From NCBI GenBank assembly GCA_020024595.1, contig JAHHTO010000058.1, positions 1-13,879 on the forward strand: a DNA stretch of 13,879 nt, given 5' to 3'. Source of the stretch: Schaedlerella sp. (lineage in GTDB: Bacteria > Bacillota > Clostridia > Lachnospirales > Lachnospiraceae). The notes under the pieces are model-generated. The model had not been told where the DNA came from. It searched no databases and saw only the letters and a program-made list of their open reading frames with translations. A program made the translations under genes and the position numbers. Below, in pieces: positions 6,304-13,879 of the stretch. Within the stretch, counting starts at the first letter, position 1; every line of letters begins with the position of its first letter.

Positions 6304-7231
6304 TATTTGCTCCTTGAACCATTGACTCCGCTGCAAGTCCGCTTAAATCAACAGTATATGTTATTTTCGTTATTCCTCTAGGCATTACACCGCCAACGAA
6401 GGAAGCGGGTGTAATACGTGGAAACTCAGGAGTAATAGCATACCGTAACATTTCGTGCAATATAAACATTTTATCCCTTGCACTCATTCCTGCTTCAAAT
6501 CCCATTGTTTCTAACTTCCGATTAAGAATATCCGTATTATATCCAAGCATCCCGAGTTCTTTGACAACGCTATTGATGCAAATACCGTTTTGAATTGTGG
6601 GTTCAAAGGCACACAAGACAAGATTTAACGGTTTCCCCGGGGGATCAAGCTGAAATTGGTTACTGATAGTTATTTCTCGTTTGCTTCTGTACAGAGTAGA
6701 TTTAACCTCAACAAAACAGTTGTCCAGCTCTATATCATACGAGGCCCCATCAGGGCCGTTCCAGTTGGCTGCCTCACCTGATTTTACCAAGTTCAAAAGA
6801 ACACTCAGTTCTCCCAGGACATCATAGATCCGCTCATCAATACTGCGATTACCTAAAAGCTCCTTCCACTTTTTCCACCATTCAACCGGATTTGAGGTAA
6901 TGACCTTGCGATTATCTCCGTCTTTACCCGGTTCAATCATTTCTGCACAAAGCGCAGAAAATGGGCCTTCAATATTAATTCCGGCCGTGGTTAAAACTAA
7001 AACTTTTTGGACTTCGCCGGGAGTGACCACAATGCTATCAGAGCTATAAATTCTGGCATTGGAAAAAACCTCGTTAATTTCATTTGTGCCTGTATACGGA
7101 ATTGCCACGCCATAACCATCAGATAATTTTATTGTCCATGCAGGATAGTCGCTTTGCTTCAATGTAGGGAGTATATGTGCAAATCCGATGATATCACTTT
7201 CCCAATTTTTTCTGATTTCATCAACTAACAA
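6284..7231 (-). CDS. PD-(D/E)XK motif nuclease (DUF4420-like)
   Basis: The 315-residue protein has a clear restriction-endonuclease-type core: E141 in GELSVLL, D166 in ASYDIELDN, and E175-V-K177 in CFVEVKST. It resembles the 'PD-(D/E)XK motif protein' family (DUF4420), usually encoded beside Z1 and GHKL proteins. The expected function is metal-dependent DNA cleavage, as the restriction arm of the system. The N-terminal 130 residues are mostly beta strands, and the C-terminal third (about 215-300) is helical then beta. The start is TTG, the only suitable in-frame codon after the AGGGAG site nine bases upstream, and it overlaps the preceding gene by 11 bases. The 3' end overlaps the methyltransferase start by 20 bases, so restriction and modification genes are translationally coupled. 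Family name is from memory; the motif is directly visible. Confidence 0.9.
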   Translation of the reverse strand: MLVDEIRKNWESDIIGFAHILPTLKQSDYPAWTIKLSDGYGVAIPYTGTNEINEVFSNARIYSSDSIVVTPGEVQKVLVLTTAGINIEGPFSALCAEMIEPGKDGDNRKVITSNPVEWWKKWKELLGNRSIDERIYDVLGELSVLLNLVKSGEAANWNGPDGASYDIELDNCFVEVKSTLYRSKREITISNQFQLDPPGKPLNLVLCAFEPTIQNGICINSVVKELGMLGYNTDILNRKLETMGFEAGMSARDKMFILHEMLRYAITPEFPRITPASFVGGVMPRGITKITYTVDLSGLAAESMVQGANNDLQNN

Positions 7232-7994
7232 CTTGCGTAACTCCCTTCTTTGCGACTACTTCAGATAATAAATTACGGGCATATGCCTGAACACCGCCTG
7301 CCATTAGCTCCGGCTCAACGGACACGCACTTCGCATTATTTAACTTGGTAAATGCAGCAAAATCTTTACTCGTATGAGGACCCGTTTTAGAATATTCAAG
7401 CATCATATTTCGGTACAAAGATAAGCGATATCCTCGTCCGGGAGTTTCGATGAGTTTATTGATATTATCCACATAATTATCCTTTAACACATCAAATGTC
7501 TTTTCTGCACTTCCTTGCCAGCTTAAATGAATATACCACCATAAGGTTTTCAGCCAGATCCGTCGTGTATGTGAATAAAAGCGCTTGTGTGCCATTCGGA
7601 TACTTCCTTTATCCGGATCGGGATTTCTGATGTATGTAATATCCGGCATCACTTTAACAGAGATATAGCGCCATAAATCATCGTCATTAGCTTGAATGAC
7701 CGAAAAGCCTCTGCCCAAAGGCATCAGCTGGTATAGCTTGAGTCCCACTTTCAAATCAATGAGGTATTTAACTCTATTGGATAATACTCCGCCGTTTTCG
7801 GCAAGTGTTTTGCTGAAATCCTCCAGTAATTCTTTCCGAAAGTCGATATACTGCGGATCAAAACTTGATTCAGGAACATCGTAAACTTTCCAGTGTCCAA
7901 CAAGGTCTTCAAATTCGGCATCATCATACCCGTCATATTCCGTAATAATATTTTTTGCCTCATTATACGGTAATTTTTGATATCGAATCATCAT
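7221..7994 (-). CDS. Probable DUF6339 family protein
   Basis: The 257-residue product is probably a DUF6339 member, recognised from the overall pattern and its place beside a Z1 protein and a DUF4420 nuclease. Visible features are an acidic N-terminal region (DGYDDAEFEDLVGHWKVYD), a central LWRYISVKVMPDITYIRNP stretch, and a Trp/Arg-rich helix RRIWLKTLWWYIHLSW at about 142-157. No catalytic motif, membrane segment or signal peptide is seen. The ATG overlaps the preceding stop (ATGA) and its own stop overlaps the nuclease start, so its stoichiometry is tied to both. The role is unknown. A structural or specificity subunit of the restriction complex is the most natural guess. Gene confidence is high, family confidence moderate. 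Confidence 0.85.
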   Translation of the reverse strand: MMIRYQKLPYNEAKNIITEYDGYDDAEFEDLVGHWKVYDVPESSFDPQYIDFRKELLEDFSKTLAENGGVLSNRVKYLIDLKVGLKLYQLMPLGRGFSVIQANDDDLWRYISVKVMPDITYIRNPDPDKGSIRMAHKRFYSHTRRIWLKTLWWYIHLSWQGSAEKTFDVLKDNYVDNINKLIETPGRGYRLSLYRNMMLEYSKTGPHTSKDFAAFTKLNNAKCVSVEPELMAGGVQAYARNLLSEVVAKKGVTQVVS

Positions 7995-8941
7995 TCATCA
8001 CCTGCCGTCAGTCTGATTCTGATTTCGCTCTGTAAGCTTTTCAGTAATTTTTCAGGAGATTCAAAATGCAGTTCAACAGTACAGTTTTTTATAAATTGAT
8101 TTAGAATACTGCAAATAGAATTAGGCTGTAAATCTATATCATTTCTTGTCGCATACAGATCTTCATCACTTAATCGCTGAAAAATCATAAAATATGTTGT
8201 TGCCAAAATATCGATCAGCAGATCAATATTTTTGATGTTTCCGTCCGTCATAGGGCAAGCTGCATAAAATGGATTTAAGTAAAGGCAGACATTGTCTTTC
8301 GTAAATCCGTCGGAAGATTTTGGGTCTTCCCACTGTGAAAATTCCACCCACCATAGAGGTTCACTTTCACTTCGAAATTCCTCGATTGGGAATTCCATAT
8401 AGATGCTGTTAAAATCAAGAACTATTGTCTCAATTTCTCCTACAGAAACGCCGGTTTCATTCATAAGACTTTCTTCACCGGGGAGAATTTCAGGAGCAGC
8501 TTTTTTAATATAAGCAGTCACGGTCAGCTCAAGATCTCCAGCAACTATGCCCGGCTCAAAAGAATATGAAAATTTGCATACTCGCCCTTCAGGGGTAGTG
8601 TCGTCAATATCTGGCAAAATACACCCCGTTTGAGTAAGGCTTTTGTTGGTCCAAATAATGCAAAAGCCTATCTCCGCACCACTACACGCAACGCCTTCCG
8701 GACCATACAGAAAAGCAGGGTAGGCAATCTTAAGCGTCTTTTCTAAATTGATACCTTGGTTTTCTATTTTCCACAAATCAGGATCTCTCGGATCTGTCAG
8801 TCTTAATGTAGAAGAACCCTTTTGCTGAAGTCCGAATTCCTGATCTTGCTCTGTATAACTGAAAATATATTTATTACACACGCAGTCACAATGTTTTAGG
8901 AGATTATCCGTTATTTTAGGATAAAAATATAGATTTTCCAT
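7991..8941 (-). CDS. Unrecognised 316-residue operon protein
   Basis: I do not recognise a family. The N-terminal two thirds alternate in a way typical of beta sheets (GAEIGFCIIWTNKS, KFSYSFEPGIVAGDLELTV, ETIVLDFNSIYMEFPIEEF). The C-terminal part (about 240-316) is helical, including NIDLLIDILATTYFMIFQRL. It has no signal peptide, and that hydrophobic helix is short with charged flanks, so a soluble protein is likely. The ATG follows AAAGGAGA, which overlaps the stop of the GHKL gene 15 bases upstream. The stop overlaps the DUF6339-like start. Its place between the ATPase and the nuclease suggests a structural subunit or adaptor. Cysteines near the N-terminus (CDCVC) might bind metal, but no partner set is obvious. 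Confidence 0.85.
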   Translation of the reverse strand: MENLYFYPKITDNLLKHCDCVCNKYIFSYTEQDQEFGLQQKGSSTLRLTDPRDPDLWKIENQGINLEKTLKIAYPAFLYGPEGVACSGAEIGFCIIWTNKSLTQTGCILPDIDDTTPEGRVCKFSYSFEPGIVAGDLELTVTAYIKKAAPEILPGEESLMNETGVSVGEIETIVLDFNSIYMEFPIEEFRSESEPLWWVEFSQWEDPKSSDGFTKDNVCLYLNPFYAACPMTDGNIKNIDLLIDILATTYFMIFQRLSDEDLYATRNDIDLQPNSICSILNQFIKNCTVELHFESPEKLLKSLQSEIRIRLTAGDE

Positions 8942-8956
8942 ATAGCTGTATCTCCT

Positions 8957-11056
8957 TTACTCGACTCTGATAGAAAAACGATATTTTTTGTCGTATGCTT
9001 TGATTTTGAAAGTTCCTATGATCTCTGCATTCAAAATACGGCTTTCAATCTTAACTGCAGAATATTCCTTGCTGTTATCCGCCTGCTGGAGTGATAACGA
9101 CATCTTATCTGTATCAAAGGAGGTTTGGCTTATACTGCAGCCATCGTTGATCATATTAGGCTCTTCCATAATGTTAGAGGAAATTGTTTGCACGGTAAAA
9201 GATTCGATTGTTGCTGGAAAATGTGTGCCGATATCATTTTGCCAAATAGCAGGCGTAATCCAACCGCCTTCGGAAGCAACTATCAGCTCAATGTGTGCTT
9301 TCTTTTTACTATGACTGAATTTCAAACGGAACCTGATTTCCAAGTCGTTGCCGTGAATTGTATTAGAGAGAACTTCAAAATCAAAATCCTTCAACTTAGA
9401 ACCGCCACCAGAGCCTCCACCACCGTTTCCATTGCCTTTTTTCTTTCCGTAACCAATCCTGGGAAGAAGCGTTCTTCCCAACTTAGCCGCCAATTTACTG
9501 GCTGTTGCCTCAGCTTTCGGTGTATCACCTTTGATGATCCGTTTATCAATTTGTGAGATAGTGTTTCTTTGTATCCTGGTGACAATCTGCATTTTGGCAG
9601 GATCATTCCACTCCATATGATCCGATGCTTCACATTTACGCAGATATTCTCCTAATGTCATACCAGCATAGTCAGAAACAGAAAGATCTGTTCTTAATTT
9701 CTTTTCACCTATAGGAACATAAAAGGCAAAAATATACTCATTTTCATCTTGAGACGGTGAGAGGTTTTTTACCCACGGACCAGAAACAGAATAATCAATC
9801 ACCATACCCAGCCTGCGTGCAAACATCACTACAGGGTCATTTAATTTACCGTCAGCGGCATATTTACCGATATATAGGTAAGGATTAGGGAGGTTCTGTC
9901 CTTGGTTAAGATCCTCTTTGCTGATTTTAATAGCAGAAACATAGCCGGATGTTTGCCCTGATTCAAAATACTTTTGAATATTTACCGGCATACACTCTAT
10001 TTTTTTACCATACACTCCTTCATATTCAATACTATATGTTTTTGCAAGAGATGTTGTATATAATTCCTGGACAAGCCTAAATACCGGAATCATCTTAGAT
10101 TTACTGATCGACTCATTATTAACAGTTGCCAGCAACCATTTATGATTGCCCAGTTTAGCCAATTCCTGATTGTGAATTTTCGGGGCGTACCATTTTTGTA
10201 TCGCTAATTTCAAATAGTCGGAAATATGAGTTGTGTAGATTTGTTCAAAGAATAGTCTGTCATCATCCTTAACAGGGGCTTCCTCGGGAATGATATTCTG
10301 CAAAAGAGCCTCTGCGTTGATGTACGGAATGATCACAGATGTTCCGGTTTCTGTAGGCTTAAACGGTTTCAAATCAAATATCTTCAAAATTGATTCAATG
10401 AGTTCCTCATCTGTGATCGGCAAAAGGTCTTCGCCGTCTCTGATTCCCCACCAAGCTTTTCCTTCGGAATTAGGCTCAATACTTCCCAAAATTGTTCCGT
10501 CGGAATTATCGGGATTCTTTTTACTTTCATCCTCGATAAGTGTTACAATAAGGCGTGATTCATACCCGGCGTCTGTCTTTATATGCGAATAAAATACAAC
10601 AATGCCGATACCGACCCTATAATAGACACTTTTTCCATATCCCCAGTTACCGCCTGCGTTTTGCTGGGTCTGTTTTTTTCCGGTGTCATAAATAAGCTTG
10701 AAGAAATTTCCGTGATCATCTTTTGAAATCTCAGATTTTCTGACACTTCCTGTTAATCCGGATGTTTTAACATCTCGAATTTCCATAAAATGTGCAGTTT
10801 CCTGCTGAAATCTATTATTAAGATGATCCTCGATGCCGGTCAAGAACTGGTTAAAGGACGCTGGGCAAAACGAGCCTGTATTGAAATTGACAATAAAGAA
10901 CGGATCATTTTGTTTGAGTGATGCATCTGAGCTATTCTGGACTGCTTCTCTCACCAATAAATCTAATTCGGGGATATTGTCATTTTGCATAGCCGACAAT
11001 GTAGCGCTTCCATATGATATCCCGTAATTGGTTGTTAAAATTTCTCTGTCAAGCAT
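8957..11056 (-). CDS. GHKL (Bergerat-fold) ATPase, paraMORC/MutL-like
   Basis: The 699-residue protein has an N-terminal GHKL ATPase: an N box E37AVQN41SSD44A, in which the Glu should activate water and the Asn hold magnesium; a G1-type motif RDVKTSGLTG (94-103); and a G2 lid GGNWGYGKSVYY (135-146). A transducer-like region follows. A Gly/Ser linker (GNGGGGSGGGSK, about residue 545) then leads into a C-terminal beta-rich domain (about 560-699). This matches the paraMORC ATPases found by Iyer and colleagues in restriction-modification neighbourhoods. ATP binding probably drives dimer closure and remodelling on DNA together with the helicase. AGGGAGCG precedes the ATG, 17 bases after the Z1 stop. 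Histidine kinase is unlikely: no His-phosphorylation domain or membrane segment is seen. Confidence 0.92.
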   Translation of the reverse strand: MLDREILTTNYGISYGSATLSAMQNDNIPELDLLVREAVQNSSDASLKQNDPFFIVNFNTGSFCPASFNQFLTGIEDHLNNRFQQETAHFMEIRDVKTSGLTGSVRKSEISKDDHGNFFKLIYDTGKKQTQQNAGGNWGYGKSVYYRVGIGIVVFYSHIKTDAGYESRLIVTLIEDESKKNPDNSDGTILGSIEPNSEGKAWWGIRDGEDLLPITDEELIESILKIFDLKPFKPTETGTSVIIPYINAEALLQNIIPEEAPVKDDDRLFFEQIYTTHISDYLKLAIQKWYAPKIHNQELAKLGNHKWLLATVNNESISKSKMIPVFRLVQELYTTSLAKTYSIEYEGVYGKKIECMPVNIQKYFESGQTSGYVSAIKISKEDLNQGQNLPNPYLYIGKYAADGKLNDPVVMFARRLGMVIDYSVSGPWVKNLSPSQDENEYIFAFYVPIGEKKLRTDLSVSDYAGMTLGEYLRKCEASDHMEWNDPAKMQIVTRIQRNTISQIDKRIIKGDTPKAEATASKLAAKLGRTLLPRIGYGKKKGNGNGGGGSGGGSKLKDFDFEVLSNTIHGNDLEIRFRLKFSHSKKKAHIELIVASEGGWITPAIWQNDIGTHFPATIESFTVQTISSNIMEEPNMINDGCSISQTSFDTDKMSLSLQQADNSKEYSAVKIESRILNAEIIGTFKIKAYDKKYRFSIRVE

Positions 11057-11073
11057 ATTTATCGCTCCCTGTA

Positions 11074-13879
11074 CTATTTAGCGGGCATTCGTACACGCAC
11101 CGCCTTTACATGACTTGATCCAATTGAATCTCCCGGAATGATAACGCTGAAGCCGATGATATCTGCGGTGCTTCCGATTTTGTCTCGCAACTTGCTTTCG
11201 TTCCCACGATCTTTATCTATTCTGTACAGCAGTAGCAGCGGAATGTCATCCATTCCGATAGCACCACGAGCTGATATCAATTGTTTTCCGCTTTGCATCG
11301 CACTATCAAAAATATATTTTTTATCAGCTGATAACTTGCTTTTCTCTACATCGCAAAGCACATCACGGCCGGATCGCAACGAACCAATATCAATATATCC
11401 CGAAGAATCCTTTGTCGTTTTCTTCTTTGAACGGGTGATCTTTCCGACATCGGTACCATTGATTTTCCAGCGGGAATCTGCTTTTTTATCTCCGGCAACC
11501 GCTACATTCCATTTCAAATACTTTCCTTCGGAATTCATTGCCTTTAACCATTCCATAAAAATCGGAATATCGGAATGTAGAGAAGAGCAATCAAAAATTT
11601 TATATTTATCAGAATTCAAGAAATTGTCTTTGATGTCAGAAACCGCTATATTTCTCCAGACATACGCAGAATCTGTGGTTTCCGATAATGTCGGAACACC
11701 TAAGCCATTAAGAAACGCTTCGGTTATTATAATATTTCCTTCCAACTTTTGACGATCATCCATAAAGTCTGTGGTTTCATAGCTATCTCCGCTGAAGTCA
11801 AATTCAACATTTTCTGCATTTTGAGATTTGTTCTTTGAAGTAAGCAAAAACTTTGCAATTTTTGCAGAACTCATAACTTTAGGACCGAACGAAGCAGGAC
11901 TTCTCCCTTTCGACATATAGTCCTCAAAGACATCCTTAAGCTGTTCATCAATTTCCTCTAACAGCTCAAACTTTTTTTGAATATCGTCGGGCATCCAGAC
12001 ACGCTGAAGAAGCTCGTATCCACTCCGATATCCGAACCATCGTGCCATCTGCATCAGAGTGTCCGCCTGGTTTGATCCTCTGGCAAAATAGGTGCATACC
12101 AAGCCTTCAAGTGTCAATCCTCGTGACAAGGTATTTCCGCCCATTACAATGAAAACAGGAGCCTTATCCATTGCTTTCAACTGATCGGAACTGGGGTAAA
12201 CAACTCGTAGATAGGTTCCTTCTTCAGCCATCTTATTTGCTTTACAGTTATCCACGCAAAGGTGAATACCATTTTCGTAATATTCAGGCTGTTTGTCTTC
12301 TCCCATCATAACATTTACAATGAAAGAGAGCATCAGATCAATTTCAGGCTCTATCTTGCAATAATCAGGAAATTCGGCGTTCACTTTGCTTAATCTTCCG
12401 TAATCCGGATAACCGGTCTTCAAATCCTCATAAGTGAATTGTGTTTTTTCAAATTCATAAACCTTCTTGCATCTTTCAAGAATACTTCCTGTATTTTGCT
12501 CCCTTTTGAGCCAGCTTTTCAGAACCTCGTACTCTTCAAAATGTCCGCCCTGCAGCGAAGTTGTATGTATTAGCATACTAATCGGCTTTTTATGCCCCCG
12601 TAAGCGAAGGATAGCGGCAGAACATAAAAACCAAGCAACAGCATTCTTGAATTCGTCAGGCAGAGTAAAAGATCTACCGTCGTGCAGCGCTTTTAGTTCT
12701 TTTATTTCCTTCGGTGGTATCGTTCTGATAATGTTCAGTCCGGTATGAACTCCATCCTGCTTACTTCCGAAAATAGCCTTTGCGCCAAAATACTCTTTAG
12801 ACTCAGGCAGGCTGCATATAAAACTTTTAGGATATAAGGAAGTTTCATATGCTTCATTTAGCACATTTGCGTAAGGGGTTGCAGTAAAGCTAATATAGTT
12901 CATTGCTTGATAAGGTGCCTTTGACGGTGCCCCTGTTTCATCTTTACCATTAACAAGATCTATAATAAGTTGGTTAACTGCAGTGCGCTCAATCAAGTCT
13001 TCATCTGTCTCATAATCCATTTTTCTGGTATTAACACTCGCTTGATCTGCCTCATCGTCTATTACCAGAATTCTCATTTTTGCGGCTTTATACGGATTGC
13101 TCTGCAACCATCTTATAAGATTGCGTAGCCGAGTTGAGTTCTTGAGGCAAACGGTCACATAGCGATGCATCCACATCCCAATGGATTTCCCACTCTGGTA
13201 TCCGTTAAGTGTAAGGTCGTCAGAGAGATATCGTTCTTTGGTTTCGATATCCACCATATATTCAGGCTTACCCGTACGATCCAAAATGTGCCAACATACG
13301 CCCCCGCTTTCAATGAGATCAGTATAGAATCTGTCACGGGTTTGACACCTTAAATTATCAATTGTACCTGACAGGACAATAATGAAGTTCCAATCGTAGT
13401 GCGCCGCCATTGAAACGAGGCCGATCATATTGGCGGTTTTTCCTGACTGTACGCTTCCCATAACCAAACCTTTCACAGGGCCGGCAGCACGAGTATCACG
13501 CCTTAAATGATTCAAAATCCAGTGGCAGTTTTTTTCTACAAGAGAAACTGCATTTTCGGACATTTTGGGTTTTCCGTTATATCTTCCCAATAAGTTGTTC
13601 TTATATCTGACCCAAGGTGATCCTGGATCTGTTGGAACAGGCAGAGAATTCCCGCACTCACCGGAAGATAAACCATACATTTCAATAACCGGACAATAAT
13701 CTTCTTCTAACTCATCAATAAATTCTTTCCAAACATCTAATTCCATAGATATGGGGACAATCAATTCTTCAAACCGAAGACGGTCAAATTCTTCTGAGGC
13801 ACACTCGGGAGTAACACAAAGGTTTCTAATGTCATCCCACGAGAATCCTTCTTGAACTTTCTGAGCAATCCATTTCTTG
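11074..13879 (-). CDS. Z1 domain superfamily II helicase/ATPase, 5' end outside window
   Basis: At least 934 residues are present. The frame stays open to the window edge without a stop, so the start lies beyond 13879; the codons upstream of a TTG at 13764 read as sensible protein (KKWIAQKVQEGFSWDDI). Helicase motifs: Walker A GSVQSGKT (13435-13458), Walker B IDDEAD (about 13050), motif III SFTATPYAN (about 12870-12895). The Z1 region follows, containing NTLSRGLTLEGLVCTYFARG and then QMARWFGYR (about 12020-12140), where the Arg residues fit motif VI. The Z1 domain is a known partner of superfamily II helicases in restriction-type operons. The C-terminal 300 residues are less conserved-looking. 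It is the most upstream gene visible, so the promoter, and possibly more operon genes, are off-window. It is expected to translocate or unwind DNA for the nuclease. Confidence 0.93.
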   Translation of the reverse strand, partial: KKWIAQKVQEGFSWDDIRNLCVTPECASEEFDRLRFEELIVPISMELDVWKEFIDELEEDYCPVIEMYGLSSGECGNSLPVPTDPGSPWVRYKNNLLGRYNGKPKMSENAVSLVEKNCHWILNHLRRDTRAAGPVKGLVMGSVQSGKTANMIGLVSMAAHYDWNFIIVLSGTIDNLRCQTRDRFYTDLIESGGVCWHILDRTGKPEYMVDIETKERYLSDDLTLNGYQSGKSIGMWMHRYVTVCLKNSTRLRNLIRWLQSNPYKAAKMRILVIDDEADQASVNTRKMDYETDEDLIERTAVNQLIIDLVNGKDETGAPSKAPYQAMNYISFTATPYANVLNEAYETSLYPKSFICSLPESKEYFGAKAIFGSKQDGVHTGLNIIRTIPPKEIKELKALHDGRSFTLPDEFKNAVAWFLCSAAILRLRGHKKPISMLIHTTSLQGGHFEEYEVLKSWLKREQNTGSILERCKKVYEFEKTQFTYEDLKTGYPDYGRLSKVNAEFPDYCKIEPEIDLMLSFIVNVMMGEDKQPEYYENGIHLCVDNCKANKMAEEGTYLRVVYPSSDQLKAMDKAPVFIVMGGNTLSRGLTLEGLVCTYFARGSNQADTLMQMARWFGYRSGYELLQRVWMPDDIQKKFELLEEIDEQLKDVFEDYMSKGRSPASFGPKVMSSAKIAKFLLTSKNKSQNAENVEFDFSGDSYETTDFMDDRQKLEGNIIITEAFLNGLGVPTLSETTDSAYVWRNIAVSDIKDNFLNSDKYKIFDCSSLHSDIPIFMEWLKAMNSEGKYLKWNVAVAGDKKADSRWKINGTDVGKITRSKKKTTKDSSGYIDIGSLRSGRDVLCDVEKSKLSADKKYIFDSAMQSGKQLISARGAIGMDDIPLLLLYRIDKDRGNESKLRDKIGSTADIIGFSVIIPGDSIGSSHVKAVRVRMPAK

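Noticed and set aside
11138..11752. Plus-strand 204-codon frame inside the Z1 gene
   Set aside because: It is antisense to a gene with clear helicase motifs and has no ribosome binding site or family similarity.
4978..13879. Calling the operon DISARM, BREX, Zorya or a Type I system
   Set aside because: No DrmA/B, PglX/PglZ/BrxC, ZorA/B or HsdR/M/S features are seen; the Z1 plus GHKL plus DUF4420-like set fits the paraMORC-type neighbourhood instead.
1..13879. CRISPR array or rRNA gene
   Set aside because: No regularly spaced repeats and no rRNA-like conserved stretches were seen anywhere in the window.

Overview
The window looks like part of a mobile element in a low-to-moderate-GC Firmicute, probably a gut Clostridia member (Oscillospiraceae or Lachnospiraceae type). 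This rests on strong AGGAGG-type ribosome binding sites, a TnpV homologue, a DUF6809 protein and a two-HTH protein of the kind carried on clostridial integrative elements. The species cannot be read from the sequence.

Left end (1-341): a minus-strand 3' fragment of a serine tRNA runs from the anticodon loop to the T arm, with no matching 5' half. This is what an element attachment site in a tRNA gene leaves behind. An att-proximal non-coding stretch with short repeats follows. Mobile-element module (342-1326, + strand): a two-HTH protein and a DUF6809 protein overlap by 8 bases and end at a strong intrinsic terminator. No integrase is visible, so it must lie elsewhere or be absent.

Accessory segment (1330-4222): an AT-rich minus-strand gene encodes a 558-residue protein with a PD-(D/E)XK-like core of QxK type. 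It is divergent from tnpV, whose ribosome binding site is buried in a hairpin. TnpV is followed by a lipoprotein gene broken by two in-frame TAA codons and a frameshift, then a second strong terminator.

Main cargo (4267-13879, all minus strand): a tightly packed operon, in transcription order: a Z1-type superfamily II helicase (5' end off the window), a GHKL ATPase of the paraMORC type, an unrecognised 316-residue protein, a probable DUF6339 protein, a DUF4420-like PD-(D/E)XK nuclease, and a cytosine-C5 DNA methyltransferase with a C-terminal winged-helix extension. Gaps are 15-17 bases or the genes overlap. An AT-rich HEPN-like gene lies 84 bases further on. This matches the GHKL-ATPase/Z1-helicase/nuclease/methyltransferase neighbourhoods described computationally by Iyer, Abhiman and Aravind (2008) as restriction-modification systems. 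The inferred job is defence: the methyltransferase marks self DNA, while the GHKL ATPase and helicase find or remodel unmodified DNA for the nuclease. The 316-residue, DUF6339-like and HEPN-like proteins have no assigned role and are the least described parts.
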